Below are positions 51,220 to 64,000 of a stretch of DNA of 64,000 nt, piece by piece. The notes under the pieces were generated by a model. That model was not told the DNA's origin, did not search any database, and was given only the letters and a program-made list of their open reading frames with translations. A program made the position numbers and the translations under genes. The DNA is taken from contig JAYKKI010000004.1 in assembly GCA_039881145.1 (NCBI GenBank), positions 51,569,001-51,633,000 of the forward strand, in the 5' to 3' direction. Origin of the DNA: Druceiella hillmani. Taxonomy: Eukaryota > Arthropoda > Insecta > Lepidoptera > Hepialidae. Within the stretch, counting starts at the first letter, position 1. Each line of letters opens with the position of its first letter.

Positions 51220-54200
51220 TTAATTATCTAGTTGTAGTAATAGGGCTACACTTCTTTTAATCCAATGGCTAGACGGCCTGTCTGAGGGTAACATAAAGGC
51301 TAACACAAAATTTGAAGAATGACCAGTTGTAGCTAGTACCCCTTTACGTTCAAGGGTTTTATATAATGGGCATTTATATCGCAAACCTTCTTCAAATTCT
51401 TGCTTGGTTTTTGGATACAGTAAAATAGCTGGCATATTGTCATTTAATATTTTGGGTATCTGTTCAGCAATCACTTGAGCTTTACGATCCCACCGAGCAC
51501 CATCAACAAACAAACCCTGAACATATACTCCATAAATTGGTGGTTCGGTTTCGTAATCGACTTTCCTCACATCGAAATCAAATATAAGCAAATCAATTGG
51601 AATCTTTTTCAATCTCGCATAATTTTGTATTGCACCTGTTAGAAATGCCTGTGTAAAGAAAAATCCTGATAACCAGAAGGTGGGTGGTTTCCCATTTTCA
51701 TACCATGTTTTTAACATTTTTAACCTCTCTACTAAATCTGCAATGTAGCTTGGTAATGGTTTCAAACTAGGATAGGAGAATTTTTTCCAGTTGTCAGGTA
51801 TATTACCTAATAACATTGCTGTGGCTTGAGCATCGAGTGCGGGTGACATTACAATTATACCCTCAACGGCTTTTATCAAATCTTTTAATGATGATGTTAT
51901 TTCATTTGTCAATTTGTTAAACCTCTCCATTTCTTGAATAAGGACAGTATTCATTGATTCATTATAATCTACGGGGTATTTCTTTTCACAAATTTCAATA
52001 TCAAAGGGAGGCGGGATTTTTTCAAGTATATCAGTTGATATTTTTGTCATTAAAGACTCAGTATTACCAGAATCACCACCACCTCCAGTGCCTTCAACCA
52101 ACAAAAGAGATTTAGTTAATTCCATAGAAGTAGAGTAATCACGAGTTATACCTGCATTCATATGAAGTCCAAATACTTCTGGGGGTGGATTGACTGGTAC
52201 AGTTTCTATGTGTTTTAAGTAATCTTGATAATCGCACCTCCTTGGTAAACCATACTGGGGTCCGGCGTCTGAAAATAAATACCCTACATCTGACACCACA
52301 TCGGGATTAACGAAATCCTCTAAAATAGTAACAATGAGCCTTCTATCCCAATCATCTGTAACTCGACCACCATAGTTACATTCACCTGTTAAATATTTGA
52401 TTGCAACATATTGTACCTCTTCATATTGATTCAAAAACATTTGAAGTTGCATGACTGATATTTGAAAATCTGACTCATTAAACCCGTATTGAATATTCCA
52501 CCCCAACGGTCCAAACTTTCGGCGCTCTTGTACTACTGCGTGAAAGAAGCAAATTCCGTATAATAACTTGCTAAATAATTTATCTTTTCCTGGACAACCA
52601 TCAAAGAACTCAGGATCTTTCAGAGGCTCAGATATAAATGAACGGTGGAGATTATGTTGCAAACCAGTGGGGGGTTCGTTGGTCATTTTAACACCTACTT
52701 GTAGAACTGATTGAGGGAATTTATCAGACGGATAGCTAGTCAGCCATAATCTAAAACTCAAGTCAGTGTTGGTCAAATCAAATGACTCTACTAATTTTTC
52801 TAGTTGACCCATCCATGATATAGCAAGATGACAATTTTGCAGACAAACCCAACCTCCTTCTAGCTGAGCTTTTTCTATTATTGCCATTGCTATTGGCCCT
52901 TGACCCTGCCCTAATGATATTGAATTAAATTTATGAGCATAACCCATTCGCTCACAATATTTAATTAGAGCACCCATTGGGTCTGCACCAGGTGATAGAA
53001 TAAAAATCAAGGGCACTAAACAATTAGAATCACCAAACGATTTTGCTATGTCGAAAGCTGGTGGGGTAATATATTTCTTTCCCATTTTATTTTCCACAAA
53101 ATTATTAATGGCAACCGTTAGTTTATCTGGCCTCAAAACTCTAATTACTAGCAACTTTTGAAATAATGTTAATTTTGTGTGCCAGGGCTCTGGCAAGTTT
53201 TTGTTTTGCGGCTCAAGATCGTCATACACTTCTTCCCACTGATTGATATTTGTTTCAAATGTTTTTCTGAACTTATTGAAATTTGGTAACTCATCTAATC
53301 TACATATTTCATCCCAATTCTTGTCTGCTAGCCAATCGCACGGTTTTTTTATCAAATTTGCAATGGCGATGCCGCCCGTTATTAGGAAAATATATTCGCT
53401 ATGAAGAATTTCTCCTGAAGCTAGTAGCATTTTGGTACACATAATAAAGGAAAACATTAACTTGTCCTTTTCAAACAATGATCTACAAACATTACTGTAT
53501 AAATTATAGGTGAAGGTTTCTGTCAAAAATTTAAGACGTCTCTGCAAGTCCTTAGATTTGTTTGCATTTTCAATTGACATTATGTACAGATTAATAAACC
53601 ATACAAGCGAGTATTGGTACATAGGATCCACATTCGGTAATTCTGTAACACAGTAGTACAATACTGCCGAATGTGAAGCAATTGGGCGGTAACCCAATCT
53701 GAAAGTTTCAATAATTTGCTCTGTCTCTTTACTTGCTTCTTGTTTTTTTGTGATGTCTACTGCTAGCAGCTTAGATGAGTCTAAAACTTCAACAGCAGAT
53801 TCATCTTCCAAAATATCACCTTTTGTTTCTTGCAGCGTTCTTAAAATATTATCTTCAACTTCTTTAAGCGCCTGTCTATTGGCAGCGCCTTGAATTATAA
53901 GTTTTTCTCTCTTTTCTTGAAGATCAGGTCTTTCCTTAGCTACGACTATACCTAGCAATTGATCTTCCAATCCATCTTTAGTCAAAGCAAAGTTTATAAG
54001 GGTGACTTTGTTGAAAACTTCTGGAAGATAGTGGGGATTTCGCAATTTAGTTGTCATGTAAAGCCTAAAATGTGGATGATATTCTATAACGTTTTCACCA
54101 AGAGCTATAAACTCTTTACCTGCTTGAACATATGTATTTTTCATTAATATTGGGTCTAGGGGTGCTTCAACATCTTCCAAAATATTTTCAATGAGAGCCG

Positions 54201-57200
54201 GTTTACCATATTCCAAACATGGCTCTATAATTTTCATGTAATTACCATCTGAAAATTTCATTATTTGTAAATCATTAGATTTCTCCATAGCTTTTATCCA
54301 TTTGTTAGCCTGACCTTGAGGGTCCACAAGGAGGGACCATCGCATTGAATTATCTTGGATAATGCCATTGTCTGTTGAAAAAGCGTCACGTGGAAGGCCA
54401 GCTATGTACCAATTTTGTACCTTTATATCACTCCCCAATATTTTATACAAGGAATATGAGTCGGAATGTGGCATATCAAGTTTAATGATGAGATTTCTCC
54501 ATTTTTCAATTGCATCATTGCGAAATTGCAATGTATAAGGAGCTAGGTAAGCTATTATTCCGCAAGACAATAAAATATCCCCTGCTAAATTATCAAAGAG
54601 TTCTTGCAAATTGAAAGCCGCCTGAGTCCACCGAACTTTTTCACCACCTAAGCCACCGATTAATTTTTCAGCTCTGTATAATTTATTTATACAATTCTGT
54701 ACCTGATCTTCTAATTCCTGTTTCTTTATATTTGCTTCTTCAAGAGCGGCATTCAAATCTGCTACCTTTTTTTCTAATCTTGCAACGGTTGCTTTTTTCT
54801 CTTCCAATATTGCCATGGTATCAGCAAATTCTTTCTCTGCTTTCTCCAACTTAGCCTTTTTAGGTGCTACAACCTTTGCAACAGCATCATACATATCCAT
54901 GGCTATAATCCATTTGCACAATCCTTCTGCTGCAGTTGAGGCCTTCGCAATTATGTGCGGCTTAAAATCTTTGTGAACTAAATACTCTTTCCTTATTTTT
55001 ACCATAACTGCTGCTGGAATATTATCCTTGTCAAAATCTTTTAAATTTTGAAGGAATGCCATGTCACCTAATAATCTTTTACTAGGACCCCAATAATCTA
55101 CAATTTTTTTCCCAGGATTTGTTGGGTCTGGAATTTTATCTGGAGGTATACCCTTGATAACACATACTGCCGCCATGACAAGTTTAACTGCTGCTGGTGG
55201 ATTCTTCATAGACTTCACAAGTGTTATATCTGCTGGTTTTAAGGTATTCAAAGCTGCAATAGCATCTTCTAGTATAGGTAGAGCTAATGCAAGGTCAGCT
55301 TCACATTCTACTTTCAGCTCTTGAGCTGCAGCAGCTTGCACATTAGCGACTTTCTGATCTTCTCTCACTTGAGCAGCAGCTTTGTCTGCTTCAACTGTTT
55401 CTTTTTCTATTTCAGTCATCATCTGGGCAGACTTTGCAGCCATCACAATGAGTTGAGGCTTTAGCATATTCAAGTCATGCTGCATTACACTGACTGCTTC
55501 TGCTGCCATATTAAGTTTATCTAAACCATTTGTATACCTAAGTTTGGCGGCTTTCAACTCCCTCTGCTTTCTATTTGTCAATGTCGTAAATGATTTTATT
55601 AAATCCAAATAAGAGGCAGATGTTATGTAAGTATGGCGACCGTATTGCTGGTAAAATTGATCAGAAATTAAGCGTGCATCAACGTGAAATTGTTTACATG
55701 CAATTACAGCAGATAACTTTACGGAATCACTGACATTCACTTTTATCATATAGTGATGTGCTACCATTTCTAAGGCATCTTCAGGCCAAATATCGTACCA
55801 ATCAATCGTGCAGCAATTGACTAAGGACGGATAAAGTCGTAACCTAGTTCGAAAAGAACTTCCAATTGGGCTGAAGCAGAGAACAATATGTAACTTTGCT
55901 TTACATCTTCCGATGAAGAAGGCTATAACTTGTAGTGGATTGATATCCAAATTTCTATTTCCTCCCTGGGCACCCAACCGTACAAGTTCCAAAATTTCTT
56001 GTTTTTCTTCAATACCATACAAATTCGGTACCTCACCGGAATTTAACAAACTATCTAAGTTCTGAATATATACCTCTTCTTTGATTTGACTTTCTGTAAA
56101 TAAGAAAGTAGTCTCTTTATTTAAACCACCACTCTCTTTTAAAACTATCTTCAAATCATCATGCCAATCTTTTACACTGTAGGTTTTAGTAATTTCTGGT
56201 TGATAAATTTTTTGTCCTAGAACTGTACTCGCCAACTTGGTGATGGATTGTCTACCTGAACCACCCACGCCTACCAACAAAGCATTGCCCGTTGGCATGG
56301 AAAGTAATCTGCATATCTTTGACAAGTGTTCTAAAGCATAGTCAAAAAGAACAATATTCATTTTTGATTTATGCATGCTGTTATATTCTTCTAAGCTTGC
56401 AAGTGCTACTTTAAGAAAAATTTCTTTCGAAGGTACTTCTTCATATTTCCTTTCACCTTCAATAGCATCTTGATCGAGATATGATCCAAACATTAGTTTC
56501 TTTAAAGCAGCTTCAGTTACCATACCTCTTTCATCTTGGTAGTTATCCAAAGCCAAATCGAAGGATTCTTTCATATATGAGCTTGTAGCAGTTTTCAGCA
56601 TGTTATAAAACCATTTTCTGTCGACTTCATCCACAAGACGATCATAGAAAACTCTCATAACTTCATGTACCCAAAGTTTAATAAAAATTTTTTTATTGTC
56701 CACAGATTCCTTTCTAATAAGAGCACAACCCTGGATTACACGAGATATATCTCTTAAGTTAAATAAATAATGTGACTTGGCTGGTGTTGGACGAAGACCT
56801 TCCGAAGCAAGTTCGTATACTTCCATCGTAGCTATGACTATATTGTTTATAATTTGCACTATATCTTGACCAAATCCGTTCCTACGTAATCCCAACTGCA
56901 GTAAGTTAAAAAATATTTTTGTTTTACTTTCTAATGAGAAATCATTAATAGCATAAATGTTGAAATGACGAAGCATTCTCGGATATATAAGTTGGCGACT
57001 GCCGCCAACTGGTCCAATAGCGCCAAAAAATAATGTATCTGCTATGTATAGTTTATCAGTCGTTTTAAGATCATACCAGTGCCCTCTATCGAAATATAAA
57101 CGTAACAGCTCTATAGCTGGTTGTGCTCCATACAATTCTTTTGCTGGCATATTCATATCATCTATGAATATGAGTGCTTGTTTGCCTCTTGTTGGACCAT

Positions 57201-60200
57201 AAACATTCTTCTTTCGTTTGTAAAGTTTTGATATGACGAGATCTTGGGTTTGATTAGCAGAAGTAGTTGTTGTGAAGGTTATGAATCCGGGCTCGTACTG
57301 ATCCATATTCAATTGTGTCATGAAGAAATTTTGAATATAAAAACTTTTTCCGGTTCCAGTTGGCCCGATAACAATAAGTGGTATTTTATTAATGGTATGC
57401 AATCTCAGTAGGGAAGTATATTTCTCAGTTTCCATAGTGGGTATTACGGTCTGCAACAAATTGATTTGTTCCTTAAGAGGGGCTTGCTTCACTACTTCAG
57501 CCCAAGTCTTCCAGCATCCCTTACCTTTGTACTGATAGTAATGGTCAAATATTGGACCTTCAGTTGGTATTGAAATGTCTAATGATAAATTCTCAGGCAA
57601 TCCATATTCCCCTTTAAAGTAATCTTTAATTAAGTCATCAAACTTTTCTCTGGAGTCAGAGTCTAGTATTCCACCAACTCCCCACACTAAAGCATACATA
57701 AATGACACTGCGATCCATGTTTTTGCATATTTGGCAACTACATCCTCCTCTCCCTCTGTAGCCGTATCCATTAGCATCTGTATTAATCTTAATGTGCTCT
57801 GAACAAGGTTTGGTTGACCAGCAGTGATTAATTGAGTACATTTTTTCTGCACAAATTCAATAGTTGGTACAAAAAGCCATTCGCACAGTTCAAAGATAAA
57901 TTCATTATTATCATCTATCCAGTAAGGGTTCAAGGTTTTTATCCAAGATTGATAGAATGGTCTATATCCTAGAGAAGCAGATTCCATGTAGATCATTCCA
58001 CAGCGCGACACAGTGGCTGGTGATGCTTGAGATAAATCCATAACCTCAAATATCATCGACATAACAGAAGTCATCGCAATTACTTCACCTGATGTTAAAC
58101 ACAGCTTCTTGTTATCATCTAGTACTGTGTTCATATTTTCAATCCAAACAGCATCAACAGGTCCATCGAAAACCAACCACTTCCTTTCGGGACTCTCATC
58201 TGCTACGAAATCTCTGAACATATTAGCTACTATGCCGTCAGTCCATTCATAAGAAATAGGATCAAAAGCACCATATAATTGACCCATTGTAACAGCTTTG
58301 GGATTCATTACTTTATATTGAACTTTACTGCCACCCTGATTGTTTTCAAACATGTATGTTAAAGTTTGCGCTAGTACTTCCAGTGTGCACGATTTTCCTG
58401 AAAATGGATCTCCGACCAGCATGAAACCGTGTCTCACAATCATCATTTCATATGTCTGTATAATCTTCAAAATGGTGCAATCTAATGGTTGCAAATTGAG
58501 TCGCTCACAAACTATATTAATGCCTTTTATAAATAGATCATAATCAGGTTTAGGCAAAGTAATGCCAGGAAATAAGTCTGATATAATACCTTCAAATAGT
58601 GGTACATCATATATCAGAAATTTTGGTAAATTTACATCAGTAATGGATCTGAGGAGCAAAATGCTTTCATTTTCATCAGGAAATGATTTTTTAAGATTAC
58701 CCGCAGCCGAGAGCACTGTCTTTACAGCTCGCATACCATAATCATAATGATTCTGCGAAGATAATTGTTCAGAGCAAAGGCGGTAGGTGGTGACAATTTT
58801 GACAGACAAGCTTCTCGCATCCAGAAAACCAAACGAGTACAGAGAAATTTCTCCAATCATTGCGTAGTCTGGTACCATCATAGCCACAGTGCGAAATAGC
58901 ACCTTTAAATTGTCCGGTAATTCAGATCTACCTGCATAACCTGGATTCATCGTAATGCAAACGTAGCAAGCCGGATTCAAATTCAATTCTGTTCCTTCAA
59001 ATACAAATTTTTCCAACTTCTGTCGAACTGCTTGTATAATGCATAATATTTGTTGAGCGATCACAGACAATACTTCAACATCAATGCGATTGAATTCATC
59101 AAAACAAGCCCATGCACCACAAGAAGCAAGCCCCTTGAAAAATTTTCCCATTGCTTTATAATCAAGTCCATCTGAACAGTTGAATACAACACACTGTACA
59201 GCCAACGCTTTGGCTAAATCTTTAGTAGTCTCCGTCTTACCAGTTCCTGCAGGTCCCTCTGGTGCACCATTAAGATGTAAGTAATATGCACCAATTAATG
59301 TACGATAGCATCTGTCTGTAAGGGGTGTTATTACAAGTCGATCCGAATTGCCTAAATACTCATAAGCATACTTGACAACGGCATTTATTATTTTAACATT
59401 AACTTTGTCATCTTCCCAATAATACCTTAACTGAGCTAACCATTGAAAATCTGTTACATTGATTACATTTTTCCCAACAAGTTCGAGTATAACGTCTTTA
59501 GCATGTACGTCTATGACGATCAGAGCTTTCACACTAATGCTGGCAATCTTAGTGAGGTTAGTTGACCTTACAATAGCTACAGTCTTACTCAGTTGTTCAC
59601 ACAGATGCTGATGAAATTGTTCTAACTCGCTAATCCTATGTGTCATGAGACAGTTGTGGACGTCTTTAGCCCAGTATATTTGCGATACGCATAGTACTAC
59701 CATGCCTTCCCAACTTATTACCCAATCTTCACGTTCTACGTTAGGATATTCTAAGTAAGAGAGTTCAGTTTCACTCTGTACAGCACGCAACATCTGCTCC
59801 TCAACTTGAAGCAGCCATTTCTCTACAGAGCCTCTAGCTGCAGCTGTACTGATGGTTTCACATAATTGAACCTCTTCACCTTCAGGACTAATCATTGCTA
59901 GAACATTGAAGTCAGGATCAAATTCCAATTTATTAATTCCCTCAAAACACTTCTTAAGGTGAGGTTGAACTTTTAGAGGATTTTTAGTTTCCGATAAAAT
60001 CTCTAGCATTTCGTCATTAGACAAGAAGAAAAATCGAGAGAAATATAAACGTTTCCGCTCCAAATAGTTGTTAACTCCATCATTGATTTTCTCTAATAAA
60101 TCACTTGCTGTAAGCAAATTTTCTAAAACACCAACAGCTCCCGCAATGTCGAGAACATGAGGATCTTTTTCAACGCTGCCCATGTATCTCTTGTATACGG

Positions 60201-63200
60201 CATTGACTTCATTAAACATTACTCCCTCTTCTGGCATCTGTGCAACAATGTCTTTTGATGAGAAAATCGGTAACAAGTACAGCCATTGACTTTGAACTTT
60301 TCCCCACTCGTCTATGGTGGCATTCATTCTTTTCAATTTTTCATACCAAGATTTAACTTGAGCTTCAAATGGTTTTACAAATGCTGAACCTCGCATGCCA
60401 ATAACTTTTATAATATGATCATCCAAAACTGTTTGAATATCGTCTAATTGGTACAAAATTTTAAGCCCAGTGTCTTTATATGGATTTGTTTTAAATATGA
60501 TGTCAACCCACTCTGCTGTCATTTTATTTAAATTTGTAATAAGCGCCAATTCCTTAGTAGCTCCAATACTGATGATATCATATTCATCTATCTTATCCCA
60601 TAGGTTGAAATTTATAATTTTACGCAAACTTGTACCTGCATTGGGTGTAAGGTCAAATCCAGCTATGGAAGACATTTCATCCCAGTGTCGTTGAAAAAGT
60701 GCTGGATTACACATTATGTGGCACATTTGGACATTTGGTCTCCAATTTTTCAGTTCAGATATGGCTTGTGCACATATTTTTAAAGGAGCTGGCAAATTAT
60801 TTGGATCAGGATCCTCAACTAAACCGTGAAACCTCCTCTCTACACTTTCAGCTATTTGTTGTTTGATTTTATTTTTGTACAATTTGGACAAGCGAAGAAA
60901 TTCCTTGTAATAAAAGTCATGATCGAATTCAACTTGATTATGATCTAAATATTCAAAAGGGCCGTCCATCCATGTAAAGAAACTTCGCCTCCATTTATGA
61001 GCTAAATAAATCAAATTATAAAATGGTATAATAAATTCTTTCAACTCCTCGAGTTCTCCATAAGTTGAAATTGGGAATTTAAATACCCCTTCTTCTTGAT
61101 TAATCCACGCTACCTGTGCATCACAGTCATCAAGCCGATGTTGAAGTTTTCGTAGATCTTCCAAATATGATTGTGTATTATTTATGTCATCCATATATTC
61201 TAGTATTTCCAAAAATGGCATCAAGTCAGCGATTTGCTTGTTCAAGTTAGCAGTTTTTGCTAGTAAATTTTCCTCCATATCCATCTTGAATGTTTCAAAA
61301 GCTGCTGCATTTTTTTCAAAAATGGGACTTATGTTTTTAAGCCAATTGACAGTTCGAGTATTTAATTTGACATGTTCTTCAGACAGTGATGTCATCTCAA
61401 TCAAGCGGCTTATTATAAGTAACTGACTACTAATCCTCTCTTTAAGGTTCTCTACCAATACAGTTTTTGCATGCAAGAGGTATTCACCCTGCGCCATTAG
61501 CTCAGTGGCATCTTTCGGTTCCTTTAAGGCTTTCCTTTCAATTTCTTCAAATTCAGCACAAATACTTAAATTTTCCATCTGATGGGCAGTTACCAATCCT
61601 ACTATTATATCGTTAATGAATTCTTCAGCTTGGTTTTTTAATCCAGCAATCATCTCGCTTTGATCTATTTCTGCTATATCAAAGTAGACATTCACAGGAA
61701 CACCAGATAAATTAATATTTAACTTTTGAAAATATTTCATTTTCTCGCAGACTACTGCGAATGACTGATTTTCTTGGAGGAAACATTGAACTGCTTCTTT
61801 TGCTGCGGTGCCATAAAGCATACTGTATTCTTCTCTTAGAGTGTCTAAATAGTCTACTAGAGGTTTGTATAACTCCTTCAAACAATCTTCTATTGTTGAC
61901 TGTCCCTCATCATATAGAAATTTATTATAAATAACAGGGACACTGTCAATGTCATAAGGTATATTCAAATAGTATTCAAGAGGCATTAGTTTTTGTCCTA
62001 TTTGTGTGATCATGTATACTAAGTTATGGTATTGATCAAATAAATAATTAAGAGATGGTTTGTATTCAAAATCTGTTGAATATGATAACTTTAGTTTAAT
62101 TATAGGTACAAAGTCATGATTACTTAAGACTCGAATGATGTCTTCGATAGTAAAACGCATGAATTCCTGTACTTGTATAGATATAAGTTTTGTTGCGCAC
62201 TTGATAAAAACTTCAATATGTTTTTTCCTCATGTCATGTAAACAACGTGGCCGTTTAAGCCATCCAACGGGTTTTGCATACCAAATATTAGAGACCAAAT
62301 AATCAGCACGTCTTATATCTCCGTGCAAATTTTGCAATAAATTTTCCAATTCAAAAGAACCCTTAGATTTGTAAGTCTTAAAACAAAACATTGAGGGGGG
62401 AAACATATCATCTGAAGTCTGCATGACAAATCGGATGAAAGGATGAATGAGTAGTAAATGCTCTTCTAAATAATGACGACACTTCAACATCTTTTTATGG
62501 AAACTCGTTATACCACGAAACTTAAAATTTGGTTCCTGGTACAGAATTCTGTCAACACCAGGAGCGTCTCTAATAATCATTTTGACACCAAGTTCATGAA
62601 GATCTTTATTCCATTCCTTCTGGGATTCAACTACTAAGTCCTTCATGAGATTCGGATATTTGTTCTTTAATTTTTTTGGCACTAGTGACATAATTTTCCG
62701 CTCCCAGGACTTCTGCATAGGAGGCGGAACAATACTGTTGGCACATTCTTTCAATATTGCCATGTAACGCTTTTGCGATATAATTACATTGTCTCTCTCT
62801 TTCTGTTTAAATGGAAGTTTTGACACTTGTATCTTAGCGGCTTTTGCTTTTTCTTCCAAGTAAGAACGAATTTTCTCAGTCCTTTCCTGAAAATTAGCAT
62901 TTTAAAAATATTTATACTTATATTTTTAAAACAAAAAAGCTCTTTGTTTTTTTATTTGAGTTACAGAATTTTACTTATATTTCAACGTAAACATTTTATA
63001 TAACTACATTTTATTTAAATCTTGTAGCACCTTAATAATTAAATTAAAGACGTAATCTGAAATCTGTTTCACAAGCAATAATTTTTTATTGTATGGAATT
63101 ATATTATTAGTTTTTCATTATATTATTTTTTATGTAATATTGTTTCCAATAGAATATTATGAGTATTGTTAAATTTTCTTTCCTTTGAAATAAAGTACCT

Positions 63201-63486
63201 CTAATTTGTAATATCAAAAGTAAATTAATCAAAACATAATATTAATTTCCTAGAAAATTAGTTTATTTGATCAATTTATACGTCTATTTTAATATAATAA
63301 AATATAAAAAGCCGCATAAAATTTATAAAATATTTATCTTATTACACTTACTTTTTTACAATTATATGGTGGTTGCAGCTTTACAGGTAATTCATCAAAC
63401 ATTGTTATGTCTGGAGCAGGGCGTAATTTACCCACTTTACCATTGGTTTTCGTTTCTAAAAGACGTCTCAATTGACTTTCATTCAT
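51220..63486 (-). CDS. Axonemal inner-arm dynein heavy chain, DNAH3/7/12 class
   Basis: complement(join(51220..62886, 63352..63486)), 3,933 residues, no frameshift. Exon 1 encodes 45 residues from ATG at 63,486 (in-frame TAA four codons upstream) and ends at GTAAGT; exon 2 follows TTTTCAG in phase 0, so the TTG at 62,859 is an internal Leu and not a start. Order: tail, linker (about 550-1,010), AAA1 P-loop GPAGTGKT (1,256) with Walker B CFDEF (Asp1308), AAA2 GDPFSGKS (1,537), AAA3 GPTGTGKS (1,886), AAA4 GVGGSGRQS (2,251), antiparallel stalk (about 2,480-2,600 and 2,718-2,795) around the microtubule-binding tip, AAA5 (about 2,900), AAA6 (ILSPGADPMGAL, about 3,341) and the C-terminal domain with WLSGFFFTQAFLTGA (about 3,781). 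It is an ATP-driven minus-end microtubule motor of cilia and sperm flagella. Length and AAA2 context favour the single-headed DNAH3/7/12 group over outer-arm chains (about 4,500); the exact orthologue needs a tree. Confidence 0.95.
62887..63351 (-). other. Single 465-nt intron of the dynein gene
   Basis: Donor AAA|GTAAGT at 63,351 and acceptor ATTTTCAG| at 62,887, phase 0, AT-rich. No other intron is needed anywhere in the coding region. Confidence 0.85.
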
Positions 63487-64000
63487 TGTTTGATATTATA
63501 TTGTAATTAAGTCTTTAGACGGAATAAAGTAAAAACCACTTTTATAACATTTGATTGCCTTGCAACATTTCAATAATAAAAATAAATATAATGATATAAA
63601 GATGATAACATTTACTAGTAACGAAATAAAAAATTGATCGTTACTATAAAACTATGGCAACAGAAAACCACCATTCCATTTTCGCACCGAAATGAATTAT
63701 AGGTATTTTTGAATGTATGAATGTGGGAACGGTATGTAATGAACGTTTCATGCGATATCATCCGGATTTATTCTTATGTAAAATTAGTAATAAATAATAT
63801 TTATTATAAAACTGGTTAAATTATGTAATTACATTTTAAATAATGTTGGGTAATATTGTCTCAAAAATGATTGCACCAATGCGAAATTCATAGAAATAAC
63901 ACGAATATTTATGGTTAGTATTAAGTGATTCATCATAAGCGAAAAAAAATTAAATTGTCTATTACAAATGTCAAAACGCGCATCAAAATATTTTCCTTTC
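63487..64000 (-). other. 5' flank of the dynein gene
   Basis: AT-rich upstream sequence that must contain the 5' untranslated region and promoter. No clear TATA or initiator was singled out, and no gene is seen on the other strand up to the window edge. Confidence 0.4.

Noticed and set aside
53959..61426. Several 60-80 residue frames on both strands inside the dynein exon
   Set aside because: Shadows of the dynein coding sequence.
51220..62859. TTG at 62,859 as the dynein start codon
   Set aside because: The frame continues upstream to a consensus acceptor at 62,887 and joins in phase with an ATG exon at 63,352-63,486, so TTG encodes an internal Leu.

Overview
This is AT-rich eukaryotic DNA with spliced genes, microsatellites, short tandem repeats and degenerate transposons. 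The transposon mix suggests an arthropod, most likely an insect: a LINE 3' end, a Jerky/Tigger-like pogo relic, a ZMYM1-like hAT, TTAA-flanked piggyBac-like MITEs and a DDE relic with a Cys/His-rich tail. The order cannot be fixed from sequence alone. No prokaryotic features, CRISPR arrays, rRNA or tRNA genes were seen.

Layout. Positions 1-24,900 hold no gene I can defend. They contain several GC-rich patches, two of them with strong minus-strand splice donors, about ten tandem-repeat arrays, a hAT-like terminus and a 5'-truncated LINE (17,700-18,860). A weak two-exon candidate gene lies on the minus strand at 24,894-26,827.

Positions 27,854-49,120 carry a reconstructed five-exon plus-strand gene for a coiled-coil protein of about 180 residues. 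It resembles CCDC122, and all splice phases agree. Its third intron is about 18.3 kb and is filled with transposons: two related piggyBac-like MITEs (28,640-29,277 and 42,729-43,361), a long dead minus-strand element (30,200-33,862), a DDE-type element (about 36,490-42,014) split by a 4.5-kb hAT (37,187-41,661), and a pogo/Tigger pseudogene (44,586-46,290).

Positions 51,220-63,486 hold the dominant gene, a minus-strand axonemal inner-arm dynein heavy chain of the DNAH3/7/12 class. It is intact, with about 3,933 residues in only two coding exons. One exon is 11.67 kb and the other is a 135-bp 5' exon.

The two genes are convergent, with stop codons about 2.1 kb apart. The dynein is a ciliary/flagellar motor. 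If the CCDC122-like assignment holds, its neighbour may also be expressed in ciliated cells or testis, but that is inference. I found no convincing new multi-gene system. The most unusual points are the nearly intron-free dynein gene, the transposon-packed intron of the small coiled-coil gene, and the nested transposons.
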